Assembly: GCA_003344405.1 (NCBI GenBank)
Contig: NOWV01000367.1
Location: 1-35,328, forward strand
Length of the DNA stretch: 35,328 nucleotides
DNA from: Trichoplax sp. H2
Lineage: Eukaryota > Placozoa > Uniplacotomia > Trichoplacea
Reading direction: 5' to 3'
Part shown: positions 22,053 through 31,817 of the stretch, one piece after another
How the letters are laid out: every line of letters begins with the position of its first letter
How positions within the stretch are numbered: the stretch's first letter is position 1
The notes under the pieces: generated by a model
Databases searched by the model: none
The model's input: the letters and a program-made list of their open reading frames with translations, nothing else
What the model was told of the DNA's origin: nothing
Position numbers and translations under genes: made by a program

Positions 22053-22229
22053 GATTCCGAAATAATTACTTTATTGAGTCAAGAATCGATTTCGTGCAAC
22101 AACGATGAAATATCATAAATTTAAACACGCGCAAATAATACCACTTAATAAGCCTAATATCAGTCGACAGACCAAAATTGGAATTTACTTCAACCATCAT
22201 TAAAATTTTACAATGCCATAAATTTGTTA
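21964..22229. repeat. Segment 97% identical to 208-468; empty LTR site
   Basis: About 265 bp matching 208-468 in the same orientation. The single TTTAT at 21965-21969 is the uninterrupted version of the site that carries an LTR at 1-204. Confidence 0.8.
22014..22052 (-). CDS. U2 first leader exon with start codon
   Basis: ATG at 22052-22050, MPKVFNLLFILHF, then donor GTGAGTAC, phase 0. Near-identical to the exon at 254-292. The start is chosen because the frame opens a signal-peptide-like stretch and splices in frame to exon 2. Confidence 0.75.
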
Positions 22230-25227
22230 TATGAATGAGATCATCTTTGCTTCTTTCTTTATCAGCTGTTATTAATAATTAAATGCAATAAAAGAAGACC
22301 AAAATGTTTACTTCTCAATATCAAATTATATTTTTTTAGTATATGCTAATTTAGGTAGAAATTTGACGATGGTAATCATTTTACTCATTACCTTTCAGTA
22401 CTTTTCGGTTATTAAAAAATTTAAAGCATTAATGGCTTTTGTTAGCATAGCTATTATGAAAATACCCTTTATCCAATCAAAAAATATTAAATATGGCTAA
22501 AGTCGCAATAACAGTGTAGGTATACTCATTGACTTGCTCAGTTTGTCAATAGAAACAGTAATTTTTATTAGAAACATGTTACGCTTTCCAAAATAATCCA
22601 AGTTATCTAAATTCAAAAATTATATGATTAGTGGAAACTAGTAAAAGAATTTTAAGTTAACTTATGCTTGTAAACACCATTTGATTCTTATTAAAGCCAG
22701 TTATAATTTTTTCATTTGTAAAACATAAAGATTACATATCGATACTTTAATCTTTCATGCTCAAATGCCTGTCTATCTAATATAAGTCTACTTCTTTTAA
22801 TGAATTAATTTAATGAAATTTCTCTCAAGAATAAACATTTTCCGAAACTAGGCTTTCTTTAAGAATCTCGTATTTTTGCTTATTCTATAGCAAGGAGGTA
22901 GTAAATCCTACCAACTGCTGATCATAACTTGAGATACAGATTAGTAGCATTAAATAAAAAGAGTTCGTAATATTTTGTATTCGATTCAAGTATAAAAAAA
23001 TCGTCGCCAATAATTGCTAAATTCTGTTGGAAGTCATGCCCACAAAAAAAATTTTTAAAAGTACTTCTAGATTTTTATTAATAAGGAAGATAAACTTCAA
23101 GATATCCTATTTGAGTTATACATAAACTTAAGACAATATTTGCCATCGCATTTTATATTGCAACAGAATATTAATTTCGCTTATTATGCTCCTTACTATT
23201 GCGTCCAGTATTTAAATAATAATCAACTCTACAAAACGAATTAATAACTGCAACATTACTCATAAATTCTCAGTTATCAATTAAAGAATCTTAGATTAGC
23301 CATTAAATCCAGGCTAAACGTCTTTCTGATCCTGTCATCCCATATGGCAATGTTGTCATAAATAGTAACCATTTTTTTTACCAAATCTGCGTTAGCGTTG
23401 AATTTTGCATCGTAGATAACTATTATCCATTTAATATGTATTTTGAAGTTGTAGCGACAGATATAGATTTATTTATTAAGAGACTAAGCAAAACAAGCTT
23501 CTTCATCCTCTTTAATAAACGTCGCCTCATAACAGGAGTACAAAATAAATCACAAATATTTAGTTAACATCAGTTGAGGAGATAAATTAATGTAGTGTTT
23601 ATTTTGCAATTGATTATGAGTTCTAAAGCTAGATTTCATTCAATTAATTATGACGATTACTGGAATAATCTGACGTAAACATTTAACTTATAGCAGTTCA
23701 GTGGATACGTTCCTTAAATTTATAAATGATTTATCAAAGAACGGTTATTATAACACTATGAGATTTGCTAAGGCATAGCTGAACCTACACCAGTAACGTA
23801 AAGATTATTACTACTTTAATTTAGAACAAAATTTGTTATTTCTAAGGAATACTTTCACCTTAGTAGCTATTTTTGCAATAAAATCCAATCTGGATATTTT
23901 ATTATTGCGCATAGCATTAGAAAAACTAAACACCGATTTAGTTGCAAGTATTAAATACCTAATTAGCTATATAAATTCAATATTTGATCATACGTAAGTA
24001 CATCTCCAAACATATACATTCTATTCTCAAAAATCAGTAGATATTATTTCATATTGCAAAGTTTAAAAGAAGTATTCTTTAATATTCATGCACGTGATAA
24101 CAAGCCCATGACTGCATGGTTCCATTCGTGCTATTCTATTTCATAATCGTTCTACGAAAGGTTGAACTAATTATTGGAAGAATGGCTATCCAGACGATTA
24201 CTCAATTTCAGGCTATTGGAGAATTATAATTATTAGTAATAAATTTAATACATACTTTGCGGTTATCGGTTTGATGTTCTTTAGCCACCAAATATTTATT
24301 TTTTACAGTTTAACTGCTCTAAATTTTGTTTAATATTTTATGAATTTTCAGAAAAAACATTAATTCACCATTGCATAATTAATTAAAAATGACAAACAGT
24401 AGCCGTAGATTATTTGTTTATTAATCACCTTGGTTATATTGTTACTATAACAAAATGTGAAATACTGCTTATTTTATCGGATTATTAAAACATAACTTTG
24501 AGGATATGTACTGCATTAACTATTTATCAGCTCATAGATATTTTTTAATGTTAATAGATAATAATTATGAGCTCTAAGACGTGTTTTAAACAATCATTAA
24601 TATACTATTTCATCAGCCATAAGTGCATATTTTACTCATTGAGTAAAGGGTTTGAAATTGCTTAGTCGTAATAATTTATTTTTATCAGCTGTATTGTCAT
24701 AGACCTATTTCAATTAGTCTAATAGATATGATCAGGTTTCAATCGAAGATATTACTGCTAAATCATTTCCAGTGTTGACGACGATCGCAAAAAATATATA
24801 GTTTTTGCATCTTTAGCTAAGCCTGTGCAATCATAGCGTTTGTTAAATATGTAATCCATATATAATATTGATATTATATATAGAAACTTAATCCTTTGAT
24901 TTGCTGTAGATCAATTATAAAGCGGATTAAAAATGATAAAATTTAGTATCGCGTCAATATATTGCATGTCAATGTAATTAAAGGAATATATACTTAGTAG
25001 CTAACTAATAAATCTCTTTTCAAATTTTCGACTTAAACGTAATTATTAAATCAAACTAATAATAATAACTTAGGTTAAATCAGATTTAACATCGAAATTG
25101 CTTTTAAACAGAAATATTTTAAGCTTGCAAATTCGTAATTCCGTTTTGTAACGCAAAAAAGCTTTCCCTTCATCAAAAATGATTAATCTGTGAGTATATA
25201 TCATCGTTAATTTTTAAATACTTATAG
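22230..25227. other. Long AT-rich intergenic region between U1 and U2
   Basis: No gene seen on either strand. The stretches 22317-22840 and 24668-25232 have near-identical second copies at 25626-26189 and 26210-26773. The U2 promoter should be at the left end; no convincing core element was picked out. Confidence 0.4.
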
Positions 25228-25232
25228 CGTAT

Positions 25233-25605
25233 TGTTACAGTGTTAAATACTGTATTACAGTAGAAATAACTATGTTAGGATAATTCTGTTAGACTATCCT
25301 TATTTAGTTAACTTCTAATTTGGATATACGGTATTTTAATATAGCACTGACTTTTTATGACAGTGACACTTATACACATACTGAAATTATAATAGTTATA
25401 ATAGGGAATGCAAATCATCTGCTTACAGTTCGAATCATTGTGATTGTAATTTACTTATGATAGACTGTAAATTATCATGGAAATGTTCCGTGATAGGACA
25501 TATCGTAATCTGACTATTCTGTATTAGTCATTACATGTCTATGTTCGTAAATACTGTTGTCTGCATTAAGGGAGCAGTAGCTAAAATTAATATCTAATTC
25601 AGTAA
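25233..25605 (+). repeat. Solo LTR, family 2, 5' part (continues at 27284)
   Basis: Starts TGTTACAGTG after CGTAT (25228-25232) and matches 11866-12237 closely. It runs into the gap at 25606. Its 3' part, matching 12389-12495, is at 27284-27390 and is followed by CGTAT. About 150 bp of the middle is missing from the assembly. Confidence 0.85.
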
Positions 25606-25625
25606 NNNNNNNNNNNNNNNNNNNN
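25606..25625. other. Assembly gap, 20 N
   Basis: Interrupts a family 2 LTR; the next contig is a second copy of 22317-22840. Confidence 0.95.
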
Positions 25626-26189
25626 TCAAATTATATTTTTTTAGTATATGCTAATTTAGATAGAAATTTGGCCATGGTAATCATTTTACTCATTACCTTT
25701 CAGCACTTTTCGGCTATTAAAAAATTTAAAGCATTAATGGCTTTTGTTAGCATAGCTATTATGAAAATACCCTTTATCCAATCAAAAAATATTAAATATG
25801 GCTAAAGTCGCAATAACAGTGTAGGTATACTCATTGACTTGCTCAGCTTGTCAATAGAAACAGTAATTTTATTAGAAATACTAGTGCAAACTCCCGTCGC
25901 TTTACTGACGGTTTACGATAATGTGCTCATTTAACAGAGGTTCAGTAACTTTATACCGTACCGTGTAGACCTGTCAGAGGTTCAGTAACTTCATATCGTG
26001 TACTGTGTACAGTACTGTACTGTACTGTAAACACCATTTGATTCTTATTAAAGCCAGCTATAATTTTTTCATTTATAAAACATAAAGATTACATATCGAT
26101 ACTTTAATCTTTCATGCTCAAATGCCTGTCTATCTAATATAAGTCTACTTCTTTTAATGAATTAATTTAATGAAATTTCTCTCAAGAAT
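25626..26189. repeat. Second haplotype copy of 22317-22840
   Basis: Near-identical to 22317-22840 (about 97% by eye in the shared parts), bounded by gaps on both sides. It differs by a replaced block: 25879-26026 here against 22575-22669 there. Confidence 0.8.
25935..26026. repeat. Two 40-bp direct repeats plus a TACTG-type microsatellite
   Basis: CAGAGGTTCAGTAACTT begins at 25935 and again at 25975, each followed by a related ATAYCGT segment. The second runs into GTACTGTGTACAGTACTG and further TACTG units. Absent from the other allele. Confidence 0.75.
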
Positions 26190-26209
26190 NNNNNNNNNNN
26201 NNNNNNNNN
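26190..26209. other. Assembly gap, 20 N
   Basis: Separates two contigs that are both second copies of sequence at 22317-25232. Confidence 0.95.
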
Positions 26210-26792
26210 GTAATAATTTATTTTTATCAGCTGTATTGTCATAGACCTATTTCAATTAGTCTAATAGATATGATCAGGTTTCAATCGAAGATATTACTGC
26301 TAAATCATTTCCAGTGTTGACGACGATCGCAAAAAATATATAGTTTTAGCATTTTTAGCTTAGCCTGAGCAATCATAGCGTTTGTTAAATATGTATTCCA
26401 TATATAATATTGATATTATATATAGAAACTTAATCCTTTGATTTGCTGTAGATCAATTATAAAGCGGATTAAAAATGATAAATTTAGTATCGTGTCAATA
26501 TATTGCATGTCAATGTAATTAAAGGAATATATACTTAGTAGCTTACTAATAAATCTCTTTTCAAATTTTCGAGTTAAACGTAATTATTAAATCAAACTAA
26601 TAATAATAACTGAGGTTAAATCAGATTTAACGTCGAAATTGCTTTTGAACAGAAATATTTTAAGCTTGCAAATTCGTAATTCCATTTTGTAACACAAAAA
26701 AGCTTTCTCTTCATCAAAAATGATTAATCTGTGAGTATATATCATCGTTAATTTTTAAATACTTATAGCGTATCCAGTCTCACATGGCTGAA

Positions 26793-26798
26793 TTTATT
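26793..26798 (-). promoter_or_regulatory. Likely poly(A) signal of U1 (LTR-free allele)
   Basis: AATAAA on the minus strand, 28 nt after the PAN stop codon (26828-26826) and about 20 nt before the LTR target site. The same signal is at 27415-27420 in the LTR-bearing allele. Confidence 0.5.
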
Positions 26799-26825
26799 CT
26801 GATATAGTTATAAATTCTTGACAAA

Positions 26826-27019
26826 TCAAGAAGATGCTGTTAATATTGTACATACATTTTCTGAAATATCATTAACCATAAAACTCTTATAAATAAATTC
26901 ATCGCAGGCTAAAATCATGCTGCAGTAGACGGCACATCGATTAAGAGAAATACCATTAAGAGAAGATATTGTTCGCAAACCAGCAGTAGAAGATTGAATT
27001 TGCTTGTAGATTGTATCTG
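26826..27019 (-). CDS. U1 PAN exon, second allele
   Basis: Same exon as 27448-27641. Three base differences, all changing the protein: Ile, Lys and Ile where the other copy has Thr, Met and Thr (EFIYKS and NDISE against EFTYMS and NDTSE). This contig ends at the gap, so upstream exons of this allele are not present. Confidence 0.75.
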
Positions 27020-27263
27020 CTGCAAGAGAATAATGCTCGTTAGCTAAAACTAAGACATATTTATACATTTTTACCATGATTTGATTAACTACAATAACTA
27101 GCAAAGAGATTTTACTAAAATCTAAGTTCTTAACTTCATTGTTAATGCTACTATTAGTAAATATAGAAAATAATAATGATAATTGCATATGTTGACATGC
27201 CAATATCAGTAACTGGCAACTTGTTGTTACCATTCTACAATGTATATGTGATTTCGAATTTTA

Positions 27264-27283
27264 NNNNNNNNNNNNNNNNNNNN
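27264..27283. other. Assembly gap, 20 N
   Basis: Joins the end of the second-haplotype contig to a contig starting inside the 3' part of the family 2 LTR. Confidence 0.95.
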
Positions 27284-27390
27284 GCAAAAGTGTTTGTGAT
27301 AGTGCAGATATCGTTCCTTGATACGTGGTTCAAGGAATTGACTTATTGATCGTATATTGCGTTATCTTGTTGCAAAGCTGTTTTGTGACA
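27284..27390 (+). repeat. Solo LTR, family 2, 3' part
   Basis: Matches 12389-12495 and ends TTTTGTGACA, followed by CGTAT (27391-27395), the same five bases that precede the 5' part at 25233. It ends 57 bp downstream of the U1 stop codon, antisense to U1. Confidence 0.85.
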
Positions 27391-27447
27391 CGTATCCAGT
27401 CTCGCATGGCTGGATTTATTCTGATATAGTTATAAATTCTTGACAAA

Positions 27448-27641
27448 TCAAGAAGATGCTGTTAATATTGTACATACATTTTCTGAAGTATCATTAACCA
27501 TAAAACTCATATAAGTAAATTCATCGCAGGCTAAAATCATGCTGCAGTAGACGGCACATCGATTAAGAGAAATACCATTAAGAGAAGATATTGTTCGCAA
27601 ACCAGCAGTAGAAGATTGAATTTGCTTGTAGATTGTATCTG
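27448..27641 (-). CDS. U1 terminal exon: PAN/Apple-like domain
   Basis: Acceptor ATTATTCTCTTGCAG, phase 1 entry. It encodes DTIYKQIQSSTAGLRTISS, NGISLNRCAVYCSMILAC, DEFTYM and ENVCTILTASS before TGA (27450-27448). Cys pattern C-x3-C-x5-C...C as in the other copies. A longer open frame upstream is intron read-through. Confidence 0.8.
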
Positions 27642-30600
27642 CTGCAAGAGAATAATGCTCGTTAGCTAAAACTAAGACATATTTATACATTTTTACCATG
27701 ATTTGATTAACTACAATAACTAGCAAAGAGATTTTACTGAAATCTAAGTTCTTAACTTCATTGTTAATGCTACTATTAGCAAATATAGAAAATAATAATG
27801 ATAATTGCATATGTTAACATGCCAATATCAGTAACTGGCAACTTGTTGTTGCCATTCTACAATGTATATGTGATTTCGAATTTTACCAGTCTAAAAGCTT
27901 CAGGAATGTACACAACCTTATCTTAAATATTAAATAACAGCACATCCTTGCTAAAATAACTCACTCTACATATTAAACCTGTGATAAAAATCTTATTTCC
28001 TCACAGATATAAAGATTGAATATCTTTATTCATATTGACAAAATCTAATGCTGACATAGCATTTCAATGAATAATATAGAGCCCGCTCAAATTAAGCCAT
28101 TGCTTCAAAAATTTATCATTCTAATGCAAATTATATTGTCATAGATACTCTCATATATGGCTTATGCTAATTACGTAATTACGCTAATGGCTTATGCTAA
28201 TTACGTATAGAAAATTACTAAGTGTCATAATATGATTATACGGGTAAATACTAGTATTATCTATATTGTAATTTAGCTTGATTTTTGAACTGTGACAACA
28301 TAAAACTGATGTAACTCCACTAATTTGATCCGTATCCTTGACAATTATGCCGCGATTACATATAAAGTATGTACGCAGGGAGGAGTAAATACACGTACTT
28401 GTCTATGTAGTAACAATCACATCATGTTGAAAATTAGCTAAATTTTTAAGTAAACTTTGACTTTTTAACTGCATAACTTGCATCTATAGGATCTCAGGCA
28501 CTGTGCCTATCCATTTTTTAGTTTCCCATAATTGTAGGCTTAAATTCTCATCCTTCAAAATTGAATTAGTAGATTTCTTTGATAGTGCTTAAATGTATAT
28601 CTCAAACTTATGATCTTACTCATATTCTTATGAGAATATAGAATATACTAGATAGTAGCCCTCATGCCTCTATCGCTAGATTACATCGAACAAAAGCTTT
28701 TGCTGCCTAATGACTAACATATGACTTCATTTGAATGCATCTATGCTCATATTTTTAAAGACCAAATATTACGTATGCAAACGCATTCTAAGATTTTAGC
28801 TGCTTTCAAATAGCAAAGACTGACAAACAGAAAACAGTATGGGAGCAGATCAAGCTAATTTCCATACTATAATTTAATTATCAATCTTGAATTGCTAATA
28901 TCTCAATTCCGAAAATATGAGCATGAAATTTATTTACCAGAATTTGCTGATATTTTCGTAGTTGCGTCTGTAGTGTAGAAATAAATCTTCGGCTTGCTTA
29001 CACTAGCTTGGGCTGAAGCAGCTGCAGCCGCTGATGGAGTAGTGGAACCGTATTTTAAGCTTCCTAATTAAAATTAAAAGTAATAAAATTGATCATGTTG
29101 ATATTACCTAGAGCTATCTTTATTGCTAGTAAATGTTAGTTTCTGTCGTACCGTACTTTATTAGAATTCAGCTTACGCTTACTGTGGTATCCAATAATAC
29201 TATTATTGCTCGAATTATTGAATACCAGTATACTGGAATTATGATTGGTTTTTAACTTCTACCAACGCAATTAATTATCTTCAAGAGTAGTTTATTACCT
29301 CTTTCACAGAGTGACCACGTAATTGTACTGCATAATACATTTTTCCACTTGTATCCCGCAGTAAAGGATGTCATTAGGACGCAATCATGTTTTGGATCAT
29401 ATTCATAAAATCCCCAATCGACATAGGTGCTAGCAAAATTATTATTAACCCATAGATAACTGAAGAGGCTATTGAGATTATAAGTATCATTCAAACCAAT
29501 CCATACAGAAGGAACCCATGACAAGTAAAAATTGAATATACCGCTCAGAATGGCATCATTAATTATGGCCAGATCACCTTGAAGGTTTTGACAGTGAATT
29601 CGAGCCTGAGCATAATTTTGTGGCTTAGCTTGAATAGTAAAAGTACGATTGTTGTATTCGATATCGTAGTCACATTCTAGAAAAAAATAATTGAATAAAA
29701 ATTCAAATAATTTAATCAAAAATCATAGCTACTGATATTGGTGACTTTAAATTAAACAGCAACTACATCAGGAGAAATTGCTTACCAATACAACTCCGCA
29801 AATAAAAAGTATAATTAAGATATTGCGAAGAAATTAATTGTCTAGCTTGAGCTACTGATTAAAGAAAGGATGATTTGTTCATTCAAGTATATAGCTTGAA
29901 TTTTACAAAGCATATGAAAAATATAAATAAATCTTCAAGATTTTTATAATGTAGCGGTATCCAGACTGAAAATGTATAAATTCAACTCTGTTCCTAGTAG
30001 TTGGATTATGTTAGTCAACGAGATTGATTATAATGTCTAACCTAAATTGCTAGTAGCTACTAAAATGTAGTATTCACCCTGAATCGTAACTTAACTTTTA
30101 GGCTGTTGCACTTTAGTATTTCACAATATGTTATCAAACAATCACTATTTGAAACACTGCGGTTGTAATAGTGTCAAAATCACAACATGAGCAAAGCATA
30201 AAGACCTTTAGAGTAAATTTATTATCGTTTCCAGGTAACGTTAAATACGATAATAAAGTGCTTATATATAACGTTATGGAAGAATCAAGAAAGAAAACTT
30301 ATGGATAAATCTTTGCAACCAATAAGAATGATGAAAACATACACAGGAAATAAATTGTTTATAGTAAGCACAAAATTTTATATTGTTAATGTTATTGCTA
30401 TTCCTAGAGTAAATTATAAACGTAATGAGTACTAGTGCCTAATAATGGAAAAAAATAACTTAAATTCAAATGAAATATAATCTATTCGCATTCAAATAGT
30501 CACTTTTGCAAGATAAGTTTGAATTTATCCATTCTTAAAGAGAAATAAATAAGTGACAATTTTAAGGGTTTCTAGCGTTGTCATGAATACCTGAAGTACT

Positions 30601-31817
30601 GAATGAATTGTAACCCTTCCCCATTTAATACAATTATTAAGTAGCAAAGAGAGAAATTATCTATTCTGAAAATACTTATGGAATTGCGCAATAAGAGATT
30701 TAGGATCGATACGATTAACTGAAATCCGAGAGCTACATTATAACAGAATGATGTAAATACGCCACATGCTCAACAAATTCTATACCCATTTATTTTTTTA
30801 CTACTACTAATCTAAATGTTATGAAATATTTTCTTGATAAACAACCAACAATGATATATGAGTGTAACCGTTTTTCAGCTATAACAGAAATTATTATACG
30901 ACTACTGCCCTTATGTATAACATATCTTACCGGTATTTTGCCGAAAAATTATTTCAACTTAATTAACAAAGAAGTTGTTCGCATTATTTTATACCTTTCT
31001 CGCAGACGAAATATTGAATTTGAAGACAACTTCGAGCATACCAGTCATAACCAGAAGCTCCTTTAATGGAGTAGCAGCTATGAGAAATATCGTTCGGTTC
31101 TCCGGGATAGAAATTGGTATAGACTACGGAAGCGTTATTGATCCATCGCTGCATTATTCTGCCGTTGTTTGTATGATAATTTTTAAGTCCTATTGATAAG
31201 TCCTGATCGAGGCCAAGCTTACCATAAAAGAAGTTGGTAAAATTTTTATACTTTTCTGCTGTATTCATAACTGCAATATCGCCATCCAAAGCAATACACG
31301 CTATTCGAGAGGCATCGAAATTTAGTTTCAAATTCGGGACTCTAAAACATGATGATGTTGTATTGTCGGTTCGAAACCAAAATTTTTCAACTAATTAACA
31401 TAAGATAGTCTTAAAATTATTATACATCACGAGAAATTAACAAATAATCAAAAAAATGCAATCTTAATATTAATGTGATCAAATAAACTTTTTAAAGGAA
31501 ATATACGAAAAGGAATAGCCATTTATACATACGCAAATGTGGTAATCCAGTTCCAAAGCCAATTAAAATCGATACGAAAATCTATGATATCATGGAAAGT
31601 ATAAAATTTGGACTAAGATTAGTAGTAAACCAAGTGAAGTAATATTAATTACTAGTAAGTGATCGATATCGGTATAATGAAGAGGAGGGAAATCATCCTC
31701 TAGAAAATGGATACGTTTCATTTAAATAGAACAGTGTGATGATAAAAGCTATGATTGGCTTACCAGCAAGGTGAGAAATGAGTATTCAATTACTACAATC
31801 ATAAGAAACTTCTTCAT
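27448..31817 (-). CDS. U1: secreted protein with two CTLDs, linker and PAN domain (398 aa)
   Basis: Predicted join: 31764-31817, 31533-31581, 30995-31390, 29299-29676, 28938-29063, 27448-27641. The lengths 54+49+396+378+126+194 total 1197 nt, exactly 399 codons with the stop. The leader (MKKFLMIVVIEYSFLTLL, then IFVSILIGFGTGLPHL) is a strong signal-peptide candidate. A type II CTLD with an EPN motif, a type I CTLD, an Ala/Ser/Thr linker and a PAN domain follow. No transmembrane segment follows the leader. Intron 1 is phase 0, the rest phase 1, as in U2. Introns 3 and 5 are about 1.3 kb, the others 142-235 bp. The 3' end carries AATAAA soon after the stop, with a polymorphic LTR just beyond it. 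Ligand unknown. Confidence 0.85.
27700..28937. other. U1 intron 5, no further feature except a short repeat
   Basis: Non-coding between the PAN and linker exons. 28160-28206 holds two copies of ATGGCTTATGCTAATTACG separated by about 15 bases. The first part (to 27885) is duplicated at 27078-27263. Confidence 0.5.
28938..29063 (-). CDS. U1 linker exon, Ala/Ser/Thr-rich
   Basis: 126 nt, phase 1 at both ends, acceptor TTTTAATTAG and donor TCTG|GTAAAT. It encodes SLKYGSTTPSAAAAASAQAS, then VSKPKIYFYTTDATTK and ISANSG. The YFY and ANSG end match the U2 linker. Not long enough from any start to be obvious as a frame; found by splice sites and phase. Confidence 0.75.
29299..29676 (-). CDS. U1 type I CTLD exon
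   Basis: Acceptor TTTTTTCTAG, donor AGAG|GTAATA, 378 nt, phase 1 at both ends. It encodes CDYDIEYNNRTFTIQ, HCQNLQGDLAIIND, SVWIGLNDTYNLNSL, YLWVNNNFASTYVDW, HDCVLM, KWKNVLC and WSLCE. Complete CTLD with no EPN or QPD motif. Confidence 0.9.
29677..30994. other. U1 intron 3, no feature recognised
   Basis: About 1.3 kb of AT-rich sequence between the two CTLD exons. No repeat, LTR terminus or exon was recognised. It is longer than the equivalent U2 intron (376 bp), so it may hold an old insertion. Confidence 0.45.
30995..31390 (-). CDS. U1 type II CTLD exon with EPN motif
   Basis: Acceptor TTAATTAG at 31392-31391, donor AAAG|GTATAA, 396 nt, phase 1 at both ends. It encodes EKFWFRTDNTTSSCFRVPN, ACIALDGDIAVMN, FYGKLGLDQDLSIGLKN, QRWINNASVVYTNFYPGEPN, SCYSIKG, DWYARSC and YFVCEKG. 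The only CTLD here with an EPN sugar-specificity motif, but the WND partner motif is replaced (DWYARSC) and the Trp of WIGL is Ser. Confidence 0.9.
31533..31581 (-). CDS. U1 second leader exon (49 nt)
   Basis: Between AG at 31583-31582 and donor TTGC|GTATGT, phase 0 in and phase 1 out, encoding IFVSILIGFGTGLPHL. Same length and GLP ending as the U2 exon at 21774-21822. Confidence 0.7.
31764..31817 (-). CDS. U1 first leader exon with start codon
   Basis: ATG at 31817-31815, MKKFLMIVVIEYSFLTLL, then donor CTG|GTAAGC in phase 0. The basic start followed by a hydrophobic run is typical of a signal peptide. Confidence 0.7.

Larger units (their letters stand above)
26210..27263. repeat. Second haplotype copy spanning an empty LTR site and the U1 PAN exon
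   Basis: 26210-26773 matches 24668-25232, and 26769-27263 matches 27391-27885. The single CGTAT at 26769-26773 is the pre-insertion site of the family 2 LTR found in the other haplotype. Confidence 0.85.

Noticed and set aside
26826-27810. Two tandem genes with the long frames starting at 27233 and 27810
   Set aside because: The upstream halves are intron read-through into a PAN exon with an excellent acceptor, and the two copies are best explained as alleles.
30821-31196. Two overlapping plus-strand frames
   Set aside because: Complement of the U1 type II CTLD exon and adjacent intron.
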